Source: JAMXLJ01 sp036558745 (GTDB lineage: Bacteria > Actinomycetota > Acidimicrobiia > IMCC26256 > JAMXLJ01). From it: DNA of 64,000 bases. Below, one piece after another: positions 1 to 8,383 of the stretch. The notes under the pieces were generated by a model, which worked only from the letters and a program-made list of their open reading frames with translations, was not told the origin of the DNA and ran no database searches. The DNA is taken from positions 222,784-286,783 of the forward strand of contig DATBEZ010000003.1 of NCBI GenBank assembly GCA_036558745.1. The letters are read 5' to 3'. The first letter of the stretch is position 1. Each line of letters starts with the position of its first letter. Position numbers and translations under genes: made by a program.

Positions 1-2
1 CG

Positions 3-767
3 ATTCTGCGCCGTCACGTCGTGCTGGTGTTCCTCGGCTCGCTCGACCTGGCGGGAGCACGCGCGTTGCAGTACGCACGCGCGCTGACGCCCGACGAGAT
101 GCGTGCGGTGCACTTCGCCGTCGATATCCCGCGCGCGAACGCGCTGCGACTCGAGTGGCTCGAGCTCGGCCTGACCCGCATCCCCCTCGAGATCGTCGCC
201 TGCGAGGACCGCCGGATCACGCGCGCCGCGGTCGAGACCGTCGCGGAGACGCTCGCCGACGGCAAGACCGAGGTGACGATTCTCCTGCCGCGCATCGAGT
301 ACAACCGGCCGTGGCACCGGATCCTCCACGACCGGACGTCGCGTTCCATCGCGTCGGTGCTGTCCGACCTTCCCCACGCGAACGTGACGTTCGTGCCCTA
401 CCAGCTCGGTCCGCGCCGCCGGCTCCACTTCGACGAGGCCACGCTCGCTGCGACGCAGCGTCTGGCCCAGGATCACGACGTTCCCACCGTCGCCGGCCCC
501 GTCGCCCCCATCGACCATGCCGAGGCGCGCCACACCATCACGGTCGCGGGCAAGGTTCACTCGCTTCGGGTGCAGCCGCGGGCCGAGGTCGCGACGCTCG
601 AATGCACGCTGCGCGACGAGACCGGCACGATCAACCTCGTCTTCCTCGGCCGCAAGCACGTGGCCGGCATCGAGCCCGGCACCCGGCTCGTCGCGACCGG
701 GATGGTCGGGCGCCGTCAGGGGCGGCTCGAGATCATCAACCCCGACTACGAGTTCCGTTCCGCCTGA
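3..767 (+). CDS. C-terminal part of an APC-permease-like protein with an OB-fold (5' truncated)
   Basis: The frame is open to the left edge, so the start lies outside the window. The first ~100 visible residues (VLVFLGSLDLAGARALQYAR) match what I recall of the cytoplasmic tail of actinobacterial APC-type amino-acid permeases, which has a USP-like fold. The last ~75 residues (TITVAGKVHSLRVQP to LEIINPDYEF) have the five-strand pattern of an OB-fold of the tRNA_anti type. If the unseen upstream part is a permease, this is a transporter fused to a nucleic-acid-binding type domain. The nearest internal GTG (21) has no ribosome binding site, which supports truncation. A soluble OB-fold protein remains possible. 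Confidence 0.65.
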   Translation: MLRRHVVLVFLGSLDLAGARALQYARALTPDEMRAVHFAVDIPRANALRLEWLELGLTRIPLEIVACEDRRITRAAVETVAETLADGKTEVTILLPRIEYNRPWHRILHDRTSRSIASVLSDLPHANVTFVPYQLGPRRRLHFDEATLAATQRLAQDHDVPTVAGPVAPIDHAEARHTITVAGKVHSLRVQPRAEVATLECTLRDETGTINLVFLGRKHVAGIEPGTRLVATGMVGRRQGRLEIINPDYEFRSA

Positions 768-867
768 CGCGTACGCGCGCCGTCGAGGCGTGGCGCCCCG
801 CGCTCGCGGGTAGTCCTCCGGCATCACGCGCGTGGTCTCGCCCGACCACGCCGGAGGAGGAACGACG

Positions 868-1200
868 ATGTGGTTCGCGGCGGTGATCCTGGCCCTCGTG
901 GTGATCGCGGCGATCGCCGTGCTGATGGGCACGCGGCGGCGCGCGACACGGGCCGGTTCGACACGGCCGACGCCCGTACCGCCACCGATCCGTTCCGGGG
1001 GCGAGCCCACGCACCCGGAGACGTGGGCCGGCGCGATCGGCGACGACGACGCGCGCCGTCACGCCGAGGCGGTGGGCATGCAGGGAGTGGACGACGCCGA
1101 TTCGCGCGAGATCGTCGAGCGGCTCCACGAGGAGCAGCCCAGCCGGCGGCTCCCGGCCCGCGCGGCTGACGAAGGCGCAGGCGGTCGGGGCGGCGCGTAG
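868..1200 (+). CDS. Small single-pass membrane protein, hypothetical
   Basis: This 110-residue protein has one N-terminal hydrophobic helix (MWFAAVILALVVIAAIAVLM) followed by a basic stop-transfer stretch and a Pro- and charge-rich cytoplasmic tail. The start at 868 is chosen because GGAGGAGG lies 7-8 bases upstream; an earlier GTG at 832 has no such signal. The tail contains DDARRHAEAVGMQGVDD and a Glu-rich helix but no domain I recognise. It follows the permease/OB-fold gene by about 100 bases and may share its transcript. Function unknown. Confidence 0.6.
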   Translation: MWFAAVILALVVIAAIAVLMGTRRRATRAGSTRPTPVPPPIRSGGEPTHPETWAGAIGDDDARRHAEAVGMQGVDDADSREIVERLHEEQPSRRLPARAADEGAGGRGGA

Positions 1201-1227
1201 GCCGGACGCGTCGGCGCACTCCTCGCG

Positions 1228-2076
1228 TCAGGGTCGCGCGAACCGCTGCACGAACGCGAGCGCGGTATCGGCCACCTCACGCCACCCGTGATCGATCGTC
1301 AGCGCGTGCGCGCGATCGGCCATCTCCACGATCTCGGTGACACCCGGGTTCCGACGCTCCCGCTTGTACGACGCGCGTGCGATCGCGGGCGGCACGGTGT
1401 GGTCCTTCTGGCCGTACACGACGAGCAGCGGCCCACGGTCGGGGTTCTTGGTCTTGACCTTCACCTCGGTCCACGGGTTCAGGTTCGCCGTCGCCGCTTG
1501 GAACAGCGGCGCGCCTGCGGCGGGCACCGCGTACGTCGCGTAGAGCTCCTTCGCCTCGTCCTCCGTCACCGCGTTGGCGAACGCGTAACGAAACTGCTCG
1601 TACGTGAGCGGCACCGCACGTCCGTGATTCGCGGGGTTGCCGAGGACGGGTGAGGCGGAACGGAGCGCGGAGATGGGCAACGGCAAGACGCCGCGGAACG
1701 GCGCCGGCGAGATCGCGACGGTCACAGCGGACATGTCGCGGCCCGCGAGGATCTCCGCGAGCAGTCCGCCGAACGAGTGCCCGACGATCGCGGGCTTGCG
1801 GTCGAGCTTGCCGATCACGTCCTCGAAGTGGTCGGCGACCTCACCGACGGTCTTGTGGGCGAACACCTCGGGGTGACGCTTTGCGTCCTCGACGGTGTTG
1901 GGGTCGTCGGGCCAGCCCGGCGCGAGCGTCGTGTAGCCCGCGTCCTCGAACACCGTGCGCCACCGATCCCAGCTGCTCGGAAGGAGCCACAGCCCGTGGA
2001 TGAAGACGACGGGCTCGCGGCCCGACGCGTTCGCGTGATCGATCTGCTGCTGCTCGTAGTCGGTGATGACGGCCAC
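1228..2076 (-). CDS. Alpha/beta-fold hydrolase (serine type)
   Basis: A 282-residue alpha/beta hydrolase. The oxyanion region is VVFIHGLWLLPSSWDRW, the nucleophile elbow is GHSFGG (Ser about residue 99), the acid is in VVYGQKDHTVPP, and the likely catalytic His is in the C-terminal ADRAHALTIDHGW. There is no signal peptide, so it is cytoplasmic. The family includes non-haem peroxidase-like, esterase and lipase-like enzymes, and the substrate cannot be read from sequence. The start is preceded by GAGGAG. It lies behind the 2195-3076 hydrolase on the same strand, but a strong hairpin separates them, so it is probably transcribed separately. Confidence 0.8.
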   Translation of the reverse strand: MAVITDYEQQQIDHANASGREPVVFIHGLWLLPSSWDRWRTVFEDAGYTTLAPGWPDDPNTVEDAKRHPEVFAHKTVGEVADHFEDVIGKLDRKPAIVGHSFGGLLAEILAGRDMSAVTVAISPAPFRGVLPLPISALRSASPVLGNPANHGRAVPLTYEQFRYAFANAVTEDEAKELYATYAVPAAGAPLFQAATANLNPWTEVKVKTKNPDRGPLLVVYGQKDHTVPPAIARASYKRERRNPGVTEIVEMADRAHALTIDHGWREVADTALAFVQRFARP

Positions 2077-2120
2077 TGCTCCTCCTCGCGCGCGTCGGTG
2101 TCGCGCGGTCGAGTATGGCA

Positions 2121-2157
2121 GTCGGCTCCGCGCCCGTTGCCCGGGCGCGGAGCCGAC
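2121..2157 (-). terminator. Strong hairpin after the 2195-3076 hydrolase
   Basis: A perfect 16-bp stem (2121-2136 with 2142-2157) closes a 5-base loop. It begins 38 bases past the stop of the hydrolase on the minus strand. There is no T-run, as is common for high-GC actinobacterial terminators. Confidence 0.65.
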
Positions 2158-2194
2158 GTCGTCATCGTACGTTCAGCTCTCGTTGTCGACGCGG

Positions 2195-3076
2195 TCAGCT
2201 CGCGACGCGCTCGCTCGACGCGCCGGCCCAGTGCCGACGCAGGTGCGGCACCAGCTCGCCCGCGCGCTCGTCGGGGAAGAACAGCTTCGCTCCCTCGATC
2301 TCGACGACCTCGCGGGCACCCGGGATCAGGTCCCGCAGCCAGTAGGCCCACTTGACGTCGAAGAATTCGTCGGCCGTGCCCCACACGACGAGCGTCGGCA
2401 CCTCGAGCCGGGCCAGCGCGGGCTCGACCGCGAGGAGGTAACGCGGCTCCATCGCGGCGAGCAGCTCCTCGAAGCGACGAGCCCGCTCCGGTGCACCGAT
2501 GACGGGCTCGAGGAACGCGCGCACGATTTCGAGGTCGAGCTGCTCGGGATGCTCGTACCCCGTGCCGAACACCGCGGTGCGGGCCGCACCGAGATCCGCG
2601 AGCAACGCCGGCGCGCTCGGGGCGAGCGCGCCCGCCTTCGCGAGCTCGACCGTCGGCGCGAACGCCTCCGGCGGCACGTTGTCGTGCACGTCGCAGTTCG
2701 TGAGCGTGAACGTGCGCAACCGCTCGGGACGACGCGCCGCGACGATCTGCGCGACCGCACCACCGGTGTCGTGCGCGACGAGGTCGATGTTGACGAGCCC
2801 GTCGGCCTCGCAGAACGCGTCCACCGCGTCGGCGAGACCGTCGAGGGTCAGGTCCTGATCGGGCGTCGCGGGACTGTGCCCGTGCAGGGGCAGGTCCAGC
2901 GCAATGCAGCGCCGCTCCGCCGCGAGGCGGTCGAGCACGTTGCGCCACAGGTACGCGTTGGTGCCGACACCGTGGACGAAGAGGGCGGGCGGACCCTCGC
3001 CGACGTCGATGCAGCTCACGTCGCCGGTCCGGGTGCCGACGGTCCTGCGGTGGCTCTCGAGGGTGTGCAGATCCAT
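2195..3076 (-). CDS. Asp-nucleophile alpha/beta hydrolase lacking the usual catalytic His
   Basis: A 293-residue protein of the haloalkane-dehalogenase/epoxide-hydrolase branch. The oxyanion region is LFVHGVGTNAYLW and the nucleophile elbow is AHDTGG with Asp in place of Ser. The acid region is VVWGTADEFFDVKWAYW. Where haloalkane dehalogenases carry the catalytic His (the HFLQED position) this protein reads AKLFFPDERA, with no His. The start at 3076 is chosen over 3199 because a GCGAGG site precedes it and because the longer frame would run through the divergent promoter. It is divergent from a TetR gene with two operators between them, so it is almost certainly that regulator's target. Dehalogenase activity is not established. 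Confidence 0.75.
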   Translation of the reverse strand: MDLHTLESHRRTVGTRTGDVSCIDVGEGPPALFVHGVGTNAYLWRNVLDRLAAERRCIALDLPLHGHSPATPDQDLTLDGLADAVDAFCEADGLVNIDLVAHDTGGAVAQIVAARRPERLRTFTLTNCDVHDNVPPEAFAPTVELAKAGALAPSAPALLADLGAARTAVFGTGYEHPEQLDLEIVRAFLEPVIGAPERARRFEELLAAMEPRYLLAVEPALARLEVPTLVVWGTADEFFDVKWAYWLRDLIPGAREVVEIEGAKLFFPDERAGELVPHLRRHWAGASSERVAS

Positions 3077-3192
3077 GGCGCGACCTCGCTTTCGGGCGTG
3101 GGTGGCCCGGTCGGGACGCTGATCGGCGCATTGCCCGATGAGCGTCCCAACCGGGCGGGGGGACGGGCCGCCCGGTCCTCCGTGGGCTACGG

Positions 3193-3245
3193 TTGGCACC
3201 GACCGACTGTCGGTCTAGTATCCATACCGACAGTCGGTTTGTCAA
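3193..3245. promoter_or_regulatory. Overlapping divergent promoters with twin TetR operators
   Basis: Two 13-bp palindromes with the same arms, ACCGAC-T-GTCGGT (3202-3214) and ACCGAC-A-GTCGGT (3226-3238), are centred 24 bp apart. On the plus strand TTGGCA (3193-3198) and TAGTAT (3216-3221) are 17 bp apart and face the TetR gene. On the minus strand TTGACA (3245-3240) and GATACT (3222-3217) are also 17 bp apart and face the hydrolase. Each operator therefore lies in or beside both promoters, which predicts joint repression. Confidence 0.8.
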
Positions 3246-3291
3246 TGCGTTCTCGCAGGAATGTCGTGCTCGACGGGAAGGAGCGAGGTCG

Positions 3292-3894
3292 GTGGACCGG
3301 CGGGCCGAGCAGGGTCGGGCCACGCGCGAGCATCTGGTCGAGGTGGCCACGCGCCTGTTCGCCGAGCACGGCTACGAGGGCACCTCGATCGAGTCGGTGC
3401 TCGAGGCGGCCGGTGTCAGCCGGGGCTCGCTGTACCACCACTTCAAGGGCAAGGACGCGCTCTTCGACGAGGTGCTCGAGGCCGTCGAGACCCGCATCGG
3501 GGAGGAGACCCTCGCCGCGATCGTGGCCGAGACCGATCCGGCCGACCCCGATCCCGTCGTCGCGCTCCGCGCCGGCTCCCGCGCCTGGATCCGTCTCGCC
3601 GGTGATCCCGTCGTACGCCGCATCCTGCTCGTCGACGCGCCCGCGGTCCTCGGTTGGGAGCGGTGGCGCGAGATCGAGGAAGAGCACGCGCTCGGCGGGG
3701 TGAAGCTCACGATGCAGGCCGCCGCCGACCGCGGCCTCGTGCGTCCGGAGATGGTCGACCTCTTCGCGCACATGCTGCTCGCCGGGGTCAACGAGATCGC
3801 GCTCGTGCTCGCGCGCTCACCCGACGACCCTGACGCGAGACGCACCGCGGAAGCCGCGGTCGACGACTTCGTCGCGCGCCTGCTCGGGAGCTGA
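3292..3894 (+). CDS. TetR-family transcriptional regulator
   Basis: A 200-residue regulator. The N-terminal TetR DNA-binding domain spans about residues 10-57, with an HTH around TSIESVLEAAGVSRGSLYHHF. A helical ligand and dimer domain follows. The GTG at 3292 is the start because GGAAGGAGCGAGG lies just upstream; the frame extends further 5' only by running through the operators. It is divergent from the Asp-nucleophile hydrolase and likely represses both genes through the two ACCGAC-N-GTCGGT sites. The inducer is unknown but is probably a substrate or product of the hydrolase. Confidence 0.9.
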   Translation: MDRRAEQGRATREHLVEVATRLFAEHGYEGTSIESVLEAAGVSRGSLYHHFKGKDALFDEVLEAVETRIGEETLAAIVAETDPADPDPVVALRAGSRAWIRLAGDPVVRRILLVDAPAVLGWERWREIEEEHALGGVKLTMQAAADRGLVRPEMVDLFAHMLLAGVNEIALVLARSPDDPDARRTAEAAVDDFVARLLGS

Positions 3895-3985
3895 GCGCGC
3901 CGCCGGGCGCGAGTGGGCGTCGGCGGCCGCCGGTTGTCACAATGCCGGGGGAGCCCGACCGGACCGGGACGCGTCGGGGCGGGAC

Positions 3986-5188
3986 ATGCGACTGGGACCC
4001 ACGCTGATCGTCGCCGGCGTCGTGACGGGGCTCGCGGCAACCGGGGCCAGCGCGGCGGCGTGGACACGCGCGCGTCCACCCGGCTCGGCGCGTCTCGTCG
4101 GATCGGTCGCCACCCTGCCGACCGTTCCTGCTCCCCCACCCCCGCCCACCGCGACCACGGCGCACGCCGCGCGTCCGGTCACGACGACCACGACCGCGCC
4201 GCCGGATCCGATCTCCTCGCGCGCGCCGGCGGAGATCATCACGCCTCCGGGTCAGGACGTCGCCAACCCGTTCGTGCTCGTCGAGCCCGACCGCTACTGG
4301 TTGTACTCGAGCAACGGGCCGGCCGCGTCGGTGTGGACCGGACTGATCGCGCTCGCGAACGTGCCCGTGCGCACCTCGACCGATCTCCGCCACTGGCAGG
4401 TCGCGGCGGACGCGCTGCCCGCGCTGCCCGACTGGGCCCAACCCGGTGCGACGTGGGCGCCGGACGTCCGCAAGGTCGCGCCGGGCCGGTACGTCCTCTA
4501 CTTCACCGCGCGCGTGCGCGGCGTGCGGCCCGACACGGAGTGCATCGGGGTGGGAACGTCGACCGTGGCGTGGGGTCCGTTCGCGCCCGCGCCGGCACCG
4601 CTCGTGTGCCAGCTCGACCATCACGGTTCGATCGACGCGCGCGCGGTCGGCCTCGGCACCGGACCGGGCGGCAGCGCGGGCGCGGACGCGGCGCCCGCAG
4701 TGCTGGTGTGGAAGGCGGACGACAACGCCAATCCGCAGCTCGGCGCGCGCGGCTACACGAGCATCTGGTCGCAGCCACTCACCCCCGACGGCACCCGACT
4801 CACGGGGTTGGCGACTCGCATCCTGGTCCCGTACGGACCCGCGCAGGCACGGATCGTCGAGGCGCCGCAGCTCATCCGCGACCAGGCCGGTCGCTGGTGG
4901 CTGCTCGCATCCGGCGGTTGGTACAACCAGTCGACGTACCACATGTTCTGGGCCCAGTGCGCGACGCCACAGGGATCGTGCTTCGACACCGGCATCCCGT
5001 GGCTCCGTTCGAACGCACAGGGCACGGGTCCCGGTGAGGGCTCGCTGTTCGTCGATCGCGACGGCACGACCTATCTCGTGTACTCGCCACACAACGTGTC
5101 CGGGCGCCGCGCGACGCCGCGTCCCGTCGCGATGGCGCGCGTCGCGTTCGGGCCCGACGGTCCGTACTTCGGCGCGCTGCCGCGCTGA
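3986..5188 (+). CDS. Secreted GH43-like beta-propeller glycosidase
   Basis: A 400-residue protein with an N-terminal signal or anchor segment (LIVAGVVTGLAATGASAAA) and then a Pro/Thr linker to about residue 75. The rest fits the five-bladed propeller of glycoside hydrolase clan F, families 43/62. ATWAPDV and YVLYFTAR are typical of the second blade. Candidate catalytic carboxylates sit in DVANPFVLV (base), GSIDARAV (pKa modulator) and IVEAPQLI (acid). GEGSLF and a DGTTYLVYSPHN blade end the fold. Family members cleave arabinan or xylan side chains; the substrate here is not determined. It is convergent with the monooxygenase. Confidence 0.75.
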   Translation: MRLGPTLIVAGVVTGLAATGASAAAWTRARPPGSARLVGSVATLPTVPAPPPPPTATTAHAARPVTTTTTAPPDPISSRAPAEIITPPGQDVANPFVLVEPDRYWLYSSNGPAASVWTGLIALANVPVRTSTDLRHWQVAADALPALPDWAQPGATWAPDVRKVAPGRYVLYFTARVRGVRPDTECIGVGTSTVAWGPFAPAPAPLVCQLDHHGSIDARAVGLGTGPGGSAGADAAPAVLVWKADDNANPQLGARGYTSIWSQPLTPDGTRLTGLATRILVPYGPAQARIVEAPQLIRDQAGRWWLLASGGWYNQSTYHMFWAQCATPQGSCFDTGIPWLRSNAQGTGPGEGSLFVDRDGTTYLVYSPHNVSGRRATPRPVAMARVAFGPDGPYFGALPR

Positions 5189-5200
5189 ACACAGCGCGGC
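5179..5200. terminator. Bidirectional hairpin between convergent genes
   Basis: A 9-bp stem (GCCGCGCTG with CAGCGCGGC) and 4-base loop span the GH43 stop codon and end one base before the monooxygenase stop. It can serve both convergent genes. Confidence 0.5.
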
Positions 5201-6667
5201 CTACGCGGCCGCGGCCGCGCCGAACCAGGCCGTGAGCGCTCGTGGCAGCTCAGGCTCCGTGAGCTCACCCGCAAAGACGACGTGACCGTCGGGTCGGATC
5301 AACACGGCTGCGGGAGCCGCGACCTCGCCGAGGACCGGAAGCTCCCACACCCCGTCGCACCTCGCGTCGACCACGCGGACCCGACCCGCCCATGGCGAGA
5401 CGTCGAGACCGCCGGGCTCACCGAGGTTCAGGAGCACGGGACGAGCGTCGTGCAGCAGGCTGAACACGCGCGTGGGCCCCTCCGCGGTGTGCACGTCGAG
5501 GTCGGGCATGCGCCGCCCGAGCAGCGGGTGTCCGTCTCCGAGGTCGTAGTGGATGTCGAGCGCGGCGAGCATCGCGGCGATGCGCCGGCGCGGCTCGTCC
5601 ATACTGAGCAGTTCGGTCATGGTGTCGCGAAGGGCCCCGTGACGGTCGTCGGGCGTGCCGAGCGCGACGATCGCCATGGTCGTGTGCAGCACCCGCGCAC
5701 CGACGGGGTGCCGTTCCGCGTGGTACGTGTCGAGGAGGCCCTCGGGTGATGTCCCGTTGACCACCTGGGCCAGCTTCCATCCCAGGTTCACGGCATCCTG
5801 CACACCGGTGTTCAGCCCCTGGCCGCCGTTCGGAGGATGCACGTGTGCCGCGTCTCCGGCCAGCAACACACGCCCGTCGCGATACGACGCGGCCTGGCGC
5901 GTCATGTCCGTGAACCGCGAGATCCAGCCCGCGCTGCGAAGCCCGTAGTCCGTGCCGTACACGGTGACGAGCGCGTCGCGAAGCTCGCCCATGTCGGGGT
6001 CGCCGGTGTGGTCCGGGTGTCGTTCCGTGAGGACGACCCGGATCGGTTCCCCGGCTTCCCTCCGATTGAGGGCATGCGTGCCGGCGCTGTCGCGCCGGAT
6101 GCCGAACTCCGGCTCCTCGTCCATCTCGACGTCGGCGATGATCCAGCTCGTCGTCGGATCCAACCCGGGGAAGTCGATCCCGGCCGCCTTGCGGATCACG
6201 CTTCGTCCTCCATCGCAGCCGACGAGGTACTCCGCTCGCAGCGACAGGTCACCGGATACTTCGACGTCGACACCGCGGCCGTCTTGCGCGAAGCCCGTCA
6301 CCTCGCGACGACGAAGGATCGGAACGCCGAGCTCCGCGACCCAGCCGGCCAGGATGCGCTCGAAGTGGCTCTGCCAGAGCGCGAGCACGTAGTTGTGCCG
6401 GCTGGGGAAGTCGCCGACGTCCATCGGGATCAGCGAGAACGTCTGCACCTGGCCGACCCTCCCCGCCGAGATGAAACGTTGCGCGATGCCACGCTGGTCG
6501 AGCACCTCGATGGTGCGCGAGAAGAGACCTCCGGCTCGCGATCCGTCGAGCTCCTGATTGGCGCGTCGTTCGACGACAACGACGTCGACACCCGCCAACG
6601 CGAGCTCGCCCGCCAACATCAGCCCCGTCGGGCCGCCGCCTGCGATCACCACCGCATGCTCGGTCAT
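5201..6667 (-). CDS. FAD-dependent aromatic monooxygenase (PheA/TfdB, rifampicin-monooxygenase-like)
   Basis: A 488-residue group A flavoprotein hydroxylase. It shows the N-terminal FAD motif GGGPTGLMLAGELALAG, the middle DG-type motif LVGCDGGRSVIRKAAG, and the GD motif VLLAGDAAHVHPPNGGQGLNTG. A C-terminal thioredoxin-like domain (about residues 375-488) has no obvious active Cys. Length and layout match rifampicin monooxygenase and related phenol or polyketide hydroxylases that use NAD(P)H and O2. The start has GGAGG a few bases upstream. Nearby genes do not form a biosynthetic cluster, so detoxification or antibiotic inactivation is the simplest guess. Confidence 0.85.
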   Translation of the reverse strand: MTEHAVVIAGGGPTGLMLAGELALAGVDVVVVERRANQELDGSRAGGLFSRTIEVLDQRGIAQRFISAGRVGQVQTFSLIPMDVGDFPSRHNYVLALWQSHFERILAGWVAELGVPILRRREVTGFAQDGRGVDVEVSGDLSLRAEYLVGCDGGRSVIRKAAGIDFPGLDPTTSWIIADVEMDEEPEFGIRRDSAGTHALNRREAGEPIRVVLTERHPDHTGDPDMGELRDALVTVYGTDYGLRSAGWISRFTDMTRQAASYRDGRVLLAGDAAHVHPPNGGQGLNTGVQDAVNLGWKLAQVVNGTSPEGLLDTYHAERHPVGARVLHTTMAIVALGTPDDRHGALRDTMTELLSMDEPRRRIAAMLAALDIHYDLGDGHPLLGRRMPDLDVHTAEGPTRVFSLLHDARPVLLNLGEPGGLDVSPWAGRVRVVDARCDGVWELPVLGEVAAPAAVLIRPDGHVVFAGELTEPELPRALTAWFGAAAAA

Positions 6668-6789
6668 CGCGCCTCCTCGCGAGCTGACTCAATGGAGGAC
6701 GCATGGTGAGCACGTTCGGGTCGCTTGCGGCAAGCCCCGTCGCTCGCGTTATCGTTCGTATGGCAGCGCGTGTCCCTGCCCGGACGGTT

Positions 6790-6832
6790 CAGATCTCGGA
6801 CGCTCAGATCTCGGACGCTCAGACCTCGACGG
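6790..6832. repeat. 15-bp tandem repeat, two full copies and a partial third
   Basis: CAGATCTCGGACGCT occurs at 6790-6804 and 6805-6819, then a diverged partial copy runs to about 6832. The array straddles the stop codon of the MBL hydrolase and looks like local slippage. Confidence 0.8.
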
Positions 6833-7640
6833 TCGTGAGGTCGTCGCCCACGACGATCCTGCCGTCGAAGTGCTCGGCAGCCAGCGCACGCCACTCGTCC
6901 TCGTTCCCACGGGGAAGGCCGGGGATGTAGTGCGTCAGCACGAGCGTGCCGACACCTGCGCGCGCCGCGGTGTCGGCGGCCTCCTCGACACTCGAGTGGT
7001 AGTCGAGGATGTCCTGCAGTCGCGGGTTCGGCACGTTGCGCACGAGGTCGGCGCGGAGGACCGTCTGCACGTACGCGTCCGCGCCTGCACACACCGCGTC
7101 GAGAGTCGCGCAGGGCACGCCGTCACCCGCGAGCACGACCGCGCGTCCGTCGTCCTCCACGCGGTACGCGACGCTGGGCTCCACCGGGCGATGGTCGGTC
7201 GCGGCGACGCGCACGGTGGCGCTGCCGAGGGTGAGCACGTCGCCCACTTGCACCTCGGTGACCTCGACCTGCGGGCGCCATGTCAGGTCCTCGTGGTGCG
7301 CGAGCCGGTACTCCATGTCGGGCGCGAGCGCAGCCAGCGTCGCGTCCACGACCTCGCGGGTGCGCGCCGGGCCGTAGACGCGCAACGGCGTCGGCGCGGT
7401 GGTCATCACCCAGTGCGTGGTGATGACGTCGTTCAGGTCGGTGAGGTGGTCGCTGTGGAGGTGGGTCAGCAGCACGCCGTCGAGCATCAACGGCAGCACG
7501 CCCGCGGCGACGAGGCGCATGAGCACGCCCCGCCCGCAGTCGACGAGCGCCACCGCGCCGCCGGTCTGCACGAGCGTCGCGGGGCCGGCGCGGGCTGCGT
7601 CCGGGATCGGGCTCCCCGTGCCGAGCAGCGTGATCCTCAT
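6819..7640 (-). CDS. MBL-fold metallo-hydrolase (RNase Z / arylsulfatase-like branch)
   Basis: A 273-residue metallo-beta-lactamase-fold protein. It begins with LLGTGSPIPD, typical of the RNase Z/ElaC-like branch, carries the di-zinc motif THLHSDHLTDL, then LAGDGVP (bridging Asp) and LTHYIPG (last His). No exosite arm for tRNA is evident, so a small-molecule hydrolase is more likely than tRNase Z. The start at 7640 has GGGAGGA 7 bases upstream; the longer frame has no such signal. It is divergent from a TetR gene whose promoter region holds a palindrome, so it is probably regulated by that protein. Confidence 0.8.
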   Translation of the reverse strand: MRITLLGTGSPIPDAARAGPATLVQTGGAVALVDCGRGVLMRLVAAGVLPLMLDGVLLTHLHSDHLTDLNDVITTHWVMTTAPTPLRVYGPARTREVVDATLAALAPDMEYRLAHHEDLTWRPQVEVTEVQVGDVLTLGSATVRVAATDHRPVEPSVAYRVEDDGRAVVLAGDGVPCATLDAVCAGADAYVQTVLRADLVRNVPNPRLQDILDYHSSVEEAADTAARAGVGTLVLTHYIPGLPRGNEDEWRALAAEHFDGRIVVGDDLTTVEV

Positions 7641-7698
7641 GCGCCGTCCTCCCGTCGATCGCCCGGATGCGAGCGCCCTTGTCCGGCGTCCGGGAAGA

Positions 7699-7708
7699 AC
7701 TGTACAGT
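7699..7708. promoter_or_regulatory. Palindrome in the MBL/TetR divergent promoter
   Basis: ACTGTACAGT is a perfect 10-bp palindrome 11 bases before the TetR start, in the 79-base gap between the two divergent genes. It overlaps a -10-like TACAGT (7703-7708). The TetR mRNA may be nearly leaderless, since no ribosome binding site precedes 7720. Confidence 0.45.
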
Positions 7709-7719
7709 ATGTAAACTTC

Positions 7720-8352
7720 ATGGCCACGGCGACCACACCCGCGCGGAACCCCGATCGGCCCCGCCCGTACCTCCGGGCCGAGGACCGGCGCCGGCACCTC
7801 CTCGACGCGGCGGCGCGCCTCTTCGTACGCGAGGGCTACGCGGGAATGACGATGGTGGCGCTCGCGGCCGAGGCCGGCGTCAGCCGGCGCCTGGTGTACG
7901 ACCACTTCCCCGACCTCGCCGCGCTCTACGGCGCGTTCTTCGAGGACCGCGCGTCGCGCTACCTCGCGTCGATCGACCGCGCGATCACCGACGGCCACGG
8001 CGACCCCGTCGCCTCGTTCACCGGTGCGTTCGGACACCTGCTCGCGGTGCCGGCCGACGACCAGCGCGCGATCCGTCTCGTCGTGGCCGACTCCGGCCTG
8101 CCCGAGCTCGAACCGGTGCGCGCCGCCTTTCGCGCGCGCGTGGAAGCCCGGTGGCTGCCGTTCTTCAACGAGCACATCGACCGCGACTCCGCACGCGCGC
8201 TGCTGTGGACGCTCGCGAGCGGCCTCCTCGCGCTCGCTGATCTCGTGGCGCGCGGCGAGATCACGACGGACGTGGCCATGACACTCGCCCGGGCGCTCGT
8301 CGAACAGCTCCCCGGCGTCATCACCGGCGTGAACGCGGCGACCGGCACGTGA
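7720..8352 (+). CDS. TetR-family transcriptional regulator
   Basis: A 210-residue protein with a TetR DNA-binding domain at about residues 22-70 (LLDAAARLFVREGYAGMTMV, then AAEAGVSRRLVYDHF) and an all-helical ligand domain. The ATG at 7720 follows a palindromic promoter without a clear Shine-Dalgarno site. It is divergent from the MBL hydrolase, and DUF1330 and beta-barrel-like genes follow it in the same direction after 31 bases. It probably controls itself and the MBL gene; the effector is unknown. Confidence 0.85.
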   Translation: MATATTPARNPDRPRPYLRAEDRRRHLLDAAARLFVREGYAGMTMVALAAEAGVSRRLVYDHFPDLAALYGAFFEDRASRYLASIDRAITDGHGDPVASFTGAFGHLLAVPADDQRAIRLVVADSGLPELEPVRAAFRARVEARWLPFFNEHIDRDSARALLWTLASGLLALADLVARGEITTDVAMTLARALVEQLPGVITGVNAATGT

Positions 8353-8383
8353 ACTGCTGCACCGCACGATCGACAGGAGGACG

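Noticed and set aside
2195..3076. Naming the Asp-nucleophile hydrolase a haloalkane dehalogenase
   Set aside because: The nucleophile fits, but the catalytic His and the halide-stabilising Trp after the nucleophile (HDW) are absent, so the name would overstate the evidence.
5201..6667. Tetracycline-inactivating monooxygenase (TetX)
   Set aside because: The motifs and the C-terminal thioredoxin-like domain fit the PheA/TfdB and rifampicin-monooxygenase branch better.
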